DNA from: an uncultured Bryobacteraceae bacterium
GTDB taxonomy: Bacteria; Acidobacteriota; Terriglobia; Bryobacterales; Bryobacteraceae
DNA length: 6,585 bases
Assembly: GCA_937921835.1 (NCBI GenBank)
Contig: CAKZVG010000274.1
Location: 1-6,585 of the forward strand
Reading direction: 5' to 3'
In this document: positions 1 through 3,774 of the stretch, one piece after another
How the letters are laid out: each line of letters begins with the position of its first letter
Position numbering within the stretch: the first letter of the stretch is position 1
Made by a program: the position numbers and the translations under genes
The notes under the pieces: model-generated
Databases searched by the model: none
Told to the model about the DNA's origin: nothing
What the model saw: only the letters and a program-made list of their open reading frames with translations

Positions 1-1372
1 CGACATGCCCGAGGTCTCCACCGCCATCTACGAGGAGGTGATCGGCGAATTGCGCCCGGACATGCGTGTCACGGCCTGGGAGAAGGTGCAGGAGATCCGC
101 TCCGGTAAGTACACGCTTTGGGACCATTGTTTCGAACTCCCGCACAAGCACCTGGATGCGCAGGAGCCCACCCTCGATACGGTCGCGGTGGGACGGGTCT
201 CGCACAAGCTGAAAGTCGGGGTCAACGACAAGCTCGAACTCTACGACTACCCGGGCGAGTACGCCAAGCGGTACGACGGCATCAATAAGGGCGGCGGCGA
301 ACAGCCGGGCGAGCTCCAGAAGATCTTCGAGGACAATGTCCGGACGACGAAACTCCGCATGGAGGACGAGCAGTTTCCCTCCATCGTCATCCGTGGCAAG
401 AGCGACTGCCGCCAGTTCGCCTCCGGTCATAAGTTCACCCTCGAAAGGCATTTCACCGACAACGCGGCATACGTGATCACCGCCATCCGCCATGACGGCT
501 ACCAGGGCGAGGCCTACCGCACCAGCCACGAGGCGGGTGCGCTGCGCTACACCAACGACTTCACCTGCATCCCCGTCGCGCTTCCCTTCCGCCCGCGCCG
601 CGTGACCCCCAAACCCATCGTCCACGGCACCCAGACCGCTGTGGTGGTGGGGCCGGCGGGCGAGGAGATTTTCACCGACAAGTACAGCCGCGTGAAGGTC
701 CAGTTCCATTGGGACCGCGAGGGAAAGAACGATCCCGACAGCTCCTGCTGGATCCGCGTAGCCAGCATCTGGGCGGGTAAGCAGTGGGGCGCCATCCACA
801 TCCCGCGCATCGGGCAGGAGGTGGTGGTCGATTTTCTCGAAGGCGATCCGGACCGGCCCATCATCGTCGGCTCGGTCTACAACGCCGACATGATGCCGCC
901 CTACAAGCTGCCGGACAACAAGACCCAGAGCGGCATCAAGAGCCGCAGTTCGATGGGAGGCGGACCGGCCAACTACAACGAAATCAAGTTCGAGGACAAG
1001 AAAGGCCAGGAACTGGTCACCATCCACGCCGAAAAAGACCTGCTCACCGAGGTCGAAAACGACGAAACGCGCACCGTCGGCCGCGACCGCGACACCACCA
1101 TCCAGCGGCACGAGACCAAGACCATCAAGGAGGGCAACGAGAAAATCACGCTCGAGATGGGCAACCAGACGACCACTCTCAAGATGGGCAACCAGTTGAC
1201 CAAGATGGAGTTGGGCAAGAGCGAGCACGAGGCGATGCAGTCTATCGAACTGAAGGTGGGGTCCAGCAGCGTGAAGTTGGACCAACTCGGCGTGACCATC
1301 AAGGGCGTTATCATCCAGATCGAAGCCACGGGCATGTTGACCATCAAGGGCGGCGTGGTGATGGTGAACTGA
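1..1372 (+). CDS. vgrG: Type VI secretion spike protein VgrG (TssI), 5'-truncated by window edge
   Basis: VgrG trimers form the spike at the head of the T6SS Hcp tube; they carry effectors and pierce the target membrane. Residues are counted from the Met at base 5, which is almost certainly internal: the frame is open to the left edge, no ribosome site precedes it, and VgrG proteins usually have 600 or more residues against 455 here. Residues 1-155 match the second half of the gp27-like hub, including YPGEYAKRYDG (82-92). Residues 200-300 are the gp5-like OB-fold with the hallmark run from KYSRVKVQFHWDREG (226-240) through CWIRVA, IPRIGQEVVVDFLEGDPDRP and IVGSVYN. From NEIKFEDKKGQE (325-336) onward is the beta-helical needle, with a nine-residue MGNQ repeat near 385-402. 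The protein stops at VVMVN with no added domain, so this is a plain spike without a fused toxin. It is followed one base later by the next gene, suggesting one transcript. The family assignment is firm; the missing N-terminus cannot be judged. Confidence 0.96.
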   Translation, partial: DMPEVSTAIYEEVIGELRPDMRVTAWEKVQEIRSGKYTLWDHCFELPHKHLDAQEPTLDTVAVGRVSHKLKVGVNDKLELYDYPGEYAKRYDGINKGGGEQPGELQKIFEDNVRTTKLRMEDEQFPSIVIRGKSDCRQFASGHKFTLERHFTDNAAYVITAIRHDGYQGEAYRTSHEAGALRYTNDFTCIPVALPFRPRRVTPKPIVHGTQTAVVVGPAGEEIFTDKYSRVKVQFHWDREGKNDPDSSCWIRVASIWAGKQWGAIHIPRIGQEVVVDFLEGDPDRPIIVGSVYNADMMPPYKLPDNKTQSGIKSRSSMGGGPANYNEIKFEDKKGQELVTIHAEKDLLTEVENDETRTVGRDRDTTIQRHETKTIKEGNEKITLEMGNQTTTLKMGNQLTKMELGKSEHEAMQSIELKVGSSSVKLDQLGVTIKGVIIQIEATGMLTIKGGVVMVN

Positions 1373-1373
1373 G

Positions 1374-1979
1374 ATGAGCGAGACGGCGAATCAGCAGGAG
1401 CAGAAGCGCAAGACAACGCCTGAGATCGCCGAGGCCGCCGGACTCGACGGCGAGGCGGTGAAGCTGGCGGCCGCCTCGAAGTCGCCGCGCGAGTTTGTGG
1501 ACGAACTGGTGAAGCAGGGCAAGTTCGGCGACGCCGTGAAGTTCATCGCGCATTCCCTCCCCAAACGCGAAGGGGTCTGGTGGGCGTGGTCCTGCGCGAA
1601 AAAGTCGGTTGACGACCCGCCGCCCAAGCCCATCCAGGACGCCCTCGGCGCCACCGAAAAATGGATCTCGCAGCCCAGCGACGAGAACGCGCGCGCGGCG
1701 CGGGAGCGCGCCGAGGAGGCCCAGACCGACAACCCGGCCGGTTGCGCTGCCATGGCTGCGTTCTTCGGCGGCAGCAGCCTGGCGCCGCCGGACTGCCCGC
1801 CGGTGCCCCCCGGCGAATACCTGACCGCCAAAGCGGTCGGCGCCAGCGTGGTGCTGGCCGCCGCGGCCAAGGAACCGGAGAAGGCCGCCGAGCGCTACCA
1901 GGCTTTCATCACCCAGGGCGCCGAGGTGGCGCACCGCATCGGCATCTGGGAGCGCCCGGCCCCGAAAGGAGTGAACTGA
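1374..1979 (+). CDS. Uncharacterised DUF6931-like protein in a VgrG-PAAR operon
   Basis: This 201-residue protein has no assigned function. The segment LPKREGVWWAWSCAKK (62-77), followed by a W-rich, Arg/Ala/Glu-rich helix (97-116), resembles from memory the DUF6931 family, known mostly from proteobacterial and similar genomes; a profile search would settle this. It starts with a charged, Gln/Lys-rich stretch, has no signal peptide or clear membrane span, and appears mostly alpha-helical, with Ala-rich helices at 18-60, 105-135 and 150-185 and a Pro/Cys-rich linker at 137-147. It is therefore probably cytoplasmic. The ATG lies one base after the VgrG stop (TGAGATG) without a strong ribosome site, which points to translational coupling. 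Its place between spike and tip genes suggests it acts with them, perhaps as a chaperone or adaptor that loads PAAR or an effector onto VgrG, as DUF4123 or DUF2169 proteins do elsewhere. A secreted cargo role is an alternative. The gene is secure; its role is inferred from context only. Confidence 0.85.
   Translation: MSETANQQEQKRKTTPEIAEAAGLDGEAVKLAAASKSPREFVDELVKQGKFGDAVKFIAHSLPKREGVWWAWSCAKKSVDDPPPKPIQDALGATEKWISQPSDENARAARERAEEAQTDNPAGCAAMAAFFGGSSLAPPDCPPVPPGEYLTAKAVGASVVLAAAAKEPEKAAERYQAFITQGAEVAHRIGIWERPAPKGVN
1965..1971 (+). promoter_or_regulatory. Ribosome binding site of the PAAR gene
   Basis: AAAGGAG lies inside the last codons of the preceding gene and ends nine bases before the ATG at 1981. 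It is the clearest Shine-Dalgarno sequence in the window and fixes the PAAR start. It suggests the tip protein is initiated independently rather than only by coupling. Confidence 0.75.
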
Positions 1980-1980
1980 C

Positions 1981-2274
1981 ATGGGAATGCCCGCGGCGCG
2001 AGTCACGGACATGCATACCTGCCCGATGGTCAACCCGGGTCCGGCGCCGCACGTCGGCGGCCCGATCCTTCCACCCTGCGCCCCCACGGTGATCATCGGC
2101 GGGCTGCCCGCGGCGCGAGTCACGGATATGGCCACCTGCGCGGGCCCGCCCGACGTCATCGTTCAGGGATCCTTCACGGTGATCACCGCCGGCATGCCCC
2201 AAGCGCGCCTTGGCGACATGACCGCGCACGGGGGCGTTATTGTGATGGGCTGCCCCACCGTGCTGATCGGCTGA
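1981..2274 (+). CDS. PAAR-domain protein, T6SS spike tip
   Basis: PAAR proteins fold into a small zinc-bound cone that caps the VgrG trimer and sharpens the T6SS spike. At 97 residues this is a stand-alone PAAR protein of ordinary length, with no N-terminal loading region and no C-terminal toxin. Three motif copies are visible: PAARVTDMHTC (4-14), PAARVTDMATC (43-53) and PQARLGDMTAHGG (73-85). Candidate zinc ligands are His12, Cys14, His24, Cys33, Cys53, His83 and Cys91; which are used cannot be decided from sequence. Gly-rich turns and short hydrophobic strands (TVIIGG, DVIVQG, TVITAG, GVIVMG, TVLIG) fit the stacked beta-hairpins of the fold. The gene is the last of the VgrG-unknown-PAAR set, one base after the previous stop and with a good ribosome site. 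The first two motifs are also nearly identical in DNA. Function assignment is firm. Confidence 0.95.
   Translation: MGMPAARVTDMHTCPMVNPGPAPHVGGPILPPCAPTVIIGGLPAARVTDMATCAGPPDVIVQGSFTVITAGMPQARLGDMTAHGGVIVMGCPTVLIG
1988..2009 (+). repeat. Internal direct repeat of the PAAR gene, copy 1
   Basis: This 22-base stretch encodes the PAARVTD segment of the first PAAR motif and is identical base for base to 2105-2126. The spacing of 117 bases is exactly 39 codons, so both copies are read in the same frame with the same synonymous codons. Similarity continues downstream with ATG and ACCTGC in matching places. Confidence 0.9.
2105..2126 (+). repeat. Internal direct repeat of the PAAR gene, copy 2
   Basis: Second copy of the 22-base repeat, encoding the PAARVTD segment of the second PAAR motif. 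The third motif (bases 2197-2220) keeps the protein pattern but not the DNA sequence, so only the first two units look recently copied or homogenised. Confidence 0.9.
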
Positions 2275-2292
2275 GGTACCCGGCCCGGATCC
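2275..2292. other. Short convergent gap between PAAR and sulfatase genes
   Basis: Only 18 bases separate the PAAR stop from the sulfatase stop. The gap holds two six-base palindromes (GGTACC at 2275-2280 and GGATCC at 2287-2292). I see no stable hairpin followed by a T-run on either strand, so no intrinsic terminator is called. Transcripts from the two sides probably overlap here or end by another mechanism. Confidence 0.6.
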
Positions 2293-3690
2293 CTACCCGG
2301 CGCGGCGGGGCCGCCCATCCTTCGGCATCTCCGCGTTCACTTCTTTGAGGTAGCGCATGAGGATGCCGTGCAACTCGGCGGTTTTTTCCGGCATCTTCCC
2401 AGCCAGGTCGTTCTTCTCTCCGATGTCGCGGCTGAGGTCGTACAACTCCGGCGCGCCGGTGTTCCAATTCATCACCAGCTTCAAATCCCCCACGCGCAGC
2501 GCCGAGAGCCGGTTGGCGGCCACCAGGGGCCGGTGGAACACCAATCCCGGGAGTCCGCGTTCGACCGTTCCCTTCCCACCGCCAAGCAGCACCGGCTTCA
2601 AGCTGCCGCCGTCAATCTCCGCCGGCAGTCTGGCGCCGTCTCCGGCCAGCGCGCACACCGTCGGCAGAATGTCATAGCCGGCCACCGGAACGTGCGACCA
2701 CGATCCCGGGGCGATCCCCGGTCCGCGCACAATGAAGGGCACCCGGATGCCGCCTTCGTACAGCGATTGCTTGGCCGCCCGCAGCGGATGGTTGACCGGT
2801 AGCCCGCCGCCCTTCCATTCTTGGTAGGTGGCTCCGCCGTTGTCGGCCATGAGAAAGACGTAGGTGTTCGAGGCCAACCCGGCGCGGTCCACCGCCGCCA
2901 GCAGTTGCCCGATGCCTTCGTCCATGTCCTCGGTCATGGCGGCGAACTCGTGCGAGAACTGGCGCGGCGGATCGCCCTTGCGCCGGTACTTGTCGAGCGT
3001 CGCGCGCCGGCACTGGATCTGGCGGTGGACGGCGTAGTGGCTCACCTGCATGTAGAACGGGCGGGAATCACGCGCCTGCCGCTCGAGGAATGCGATCGCG
3101 CGCCGCGTCAGGCTGAAGATGAGCTTCGGATCCTCGGTGACGGCGGGCGCCATGCGGGCCTCGCCGCCTCCGCCCATGCCGCCCGTGACGTTGCCCGTCA
3201 CGCCGTCGCTTTCGTCGTAGCCCAGCCGCGCGGGCGCGGCCGGATTCTCCGGATCGAGCGACCCCTTACCCGACATCGACTCGCCCCACTTGCCGAAATG
3301 GGCGCAGCGGTAGGCCGGATCCACCCGGCGCAGCGCCTGCGGGATCGACAGATGGCCGCGCGGCTGAAAATCGCCCACGAACTCGGTGCCCCTCTGCCGT
3401 GCCGGCGTCATCCCGAACTGGATGCTGCGCCGGGTGGGGGTGCACAAGGGCGCGGGCGCGTAGCCGTTCACGAAGCGCATGCCGCTCTCGGCCAGCTTGG
3501 CCATGTTTGGCGTATGCAGGTAATCGCAGCGCGATTCGGCCATCTCCGGGTGCATGCGGAAGGAAGTCGAAGCCCATCCCTGATCGTCGGTGAGGATCAG
3601 AATGAAGTTCGGCCGTGCCGGGGCCGCGAACGCCGCGGCGGGCATGGCGAGCAGGCTTCGGCGCGTCAATTGACTTCTCTGCGCAGGCAT
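2293..3690 (-). CDS. Tat-exported type I sulfatase (formylglycine-dependent)
   Basis: This enzyme should hydrolyse sulfate esters, probably on a sugar or polysaccharide, outside the cytoplasm. The 465 residues match usual bacterial sulfatase length. The N-terminus LTRRSLLAMPAAAFAAPARP (8-27) is a twin-arginine signal with Arg10-Arg11, fitting folded export. Metal-site Asp35-Asp36 lie in LILTDDQGW; Cys83 in CTPTR (83-87) is the CxPxR site that is converted to formylglycine; Lys134 in HFGKWGES, His222 in YAVHRQIQ, Asp283-Asn284 in MADNGG, and Lys307 with YEGGIRVPFIVRGPG follow in the standard order. One departure is GKWGES where most relatives have GKWHLG. The C-terminal part (365-465) contains LRVGDLKLVMN and ELYDLSRDIGEKNDLA, typical of the small sulfatase subdomain. 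The ATG is the most upstream start possible, because TGA lies in frame two codons before it; a weak GAGG is 12 bases upstream. No maturase gene for formylglycine is in view. It diverges from the receptor gene; substrate is not predictable. Confidence 0.95.
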   Translation of the reverse strand: MPAQRSQLTRRSLLAMPAAAFAAPARPNFILILTDDQGWASTSFRMHPEMAESRCDYLHTPNMAKLAESGMRFVNGYAPAPLCTPTRRSIQFGMTPARQRGTEFVGDFQPRGHLSIPQALRRVDPAYRCAHFGKWGESMSGKGSLDPENPAAPARLGYDESDGVTGNVTGGMGGGGEARMAPAVTEDPKLIFSLTRRAIAFLERQARDSRPFYMQVSHYAVHRQIQCRRATLDKYRRKGDPPRQFSHEFAAMTEDMDEGIGQLLAAVDRAGLASNTYVFLMADNGGATYQEWKGGGLPVNHPLRAAKQSLYEGGIRVPFIVRGPGIAPGSWSHVPVAGYDILPTVCALAGDGARLPAEIDGGSLKPVLLGGGKGTVERGLPGLVFHRPLVAANRLSALRVGDLKLVMNWNTGAPELYDLSRDIGEKNDLAGKMPEKTAELHGILMRYLKEVNAEMPKDGRPRRAG

Positions 3691-3774
3691 GCCTCATTGT
3701 AGCCTCAACCGCCCGCAACGGTCTTGTGACGCGGTTGGCATTCACCTGAAACGCCTGCCCGCTACAGTCAGACC
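3691..3774. promoter_or_regulatory. Divergent intergenic region of sulfatase and TonB-receptor genes
   Basis: These 84 bases are the only non-coding DNA between two divergent genes, so they likely carry the 5' signals of both unless a promoter lies inside the opposing gene. No convincing -35/-10 pair could be assigned on either strand. TTGGCA at 3735-3740 resembles a -35 element for the receptor gene, but no good -10 box follows at 16-18 bases. No strong Shine-Dalgarno sequence precedes the receptor ATG. Confidence 0.5.
3706..3737. repeat. Imperfectly placed inverted repeat, possible operator
   Basis: CAACCGC at 3706-3712 is the reverse complement of GCGGTTG at 3731-3737, with 18 bases between the arms. 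Centre-to-centre distance is 25 bases. It sits in the divergent spacer, where a shared operator would be expected, but a seven-base match of this kind could arise by chance in GC-rich DNA. Confidence 0.25.

Noticed and set aside
784..1377. 197-codon + strand frame overlapping VgrG
   Set aside because: Out-of-frame shadow of VgrG with an Arg/His/Gln-rich composition and no recognisable motif.
1344..2159. 271-codon open frame on the - strand
   Set aside because: Opposes three well-supported genes (end of VgrG, the DUF6931-like gene and PAAR). Its repeated VTRAAG segments merely mirror the PAAR repeat.
2296..2315. Intrinsic terminator hairpin near the convergent stops
   Set aside because: Only short GC stems with very small or mismatched loops can be drawn, inside sulfatase coding sequence, and no T-run follows on either strand.
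2821..3702. 293-codon open frame on the + strand
   Set aside because: Antisense to the sulfatase, which has all catalytic motifs in order; the translation is Arg/Ala/His-rich with no domain.
3735..3768. Promoter for the receptor gene (TTGGCA with a TACAGT-like -10)
   Set aside because: The spacing between the boxes is about 22 bases, too long for a sigma-70 promoter. A sigma-54 reading also fails because no TTGC follows TGGCA at the right distance.
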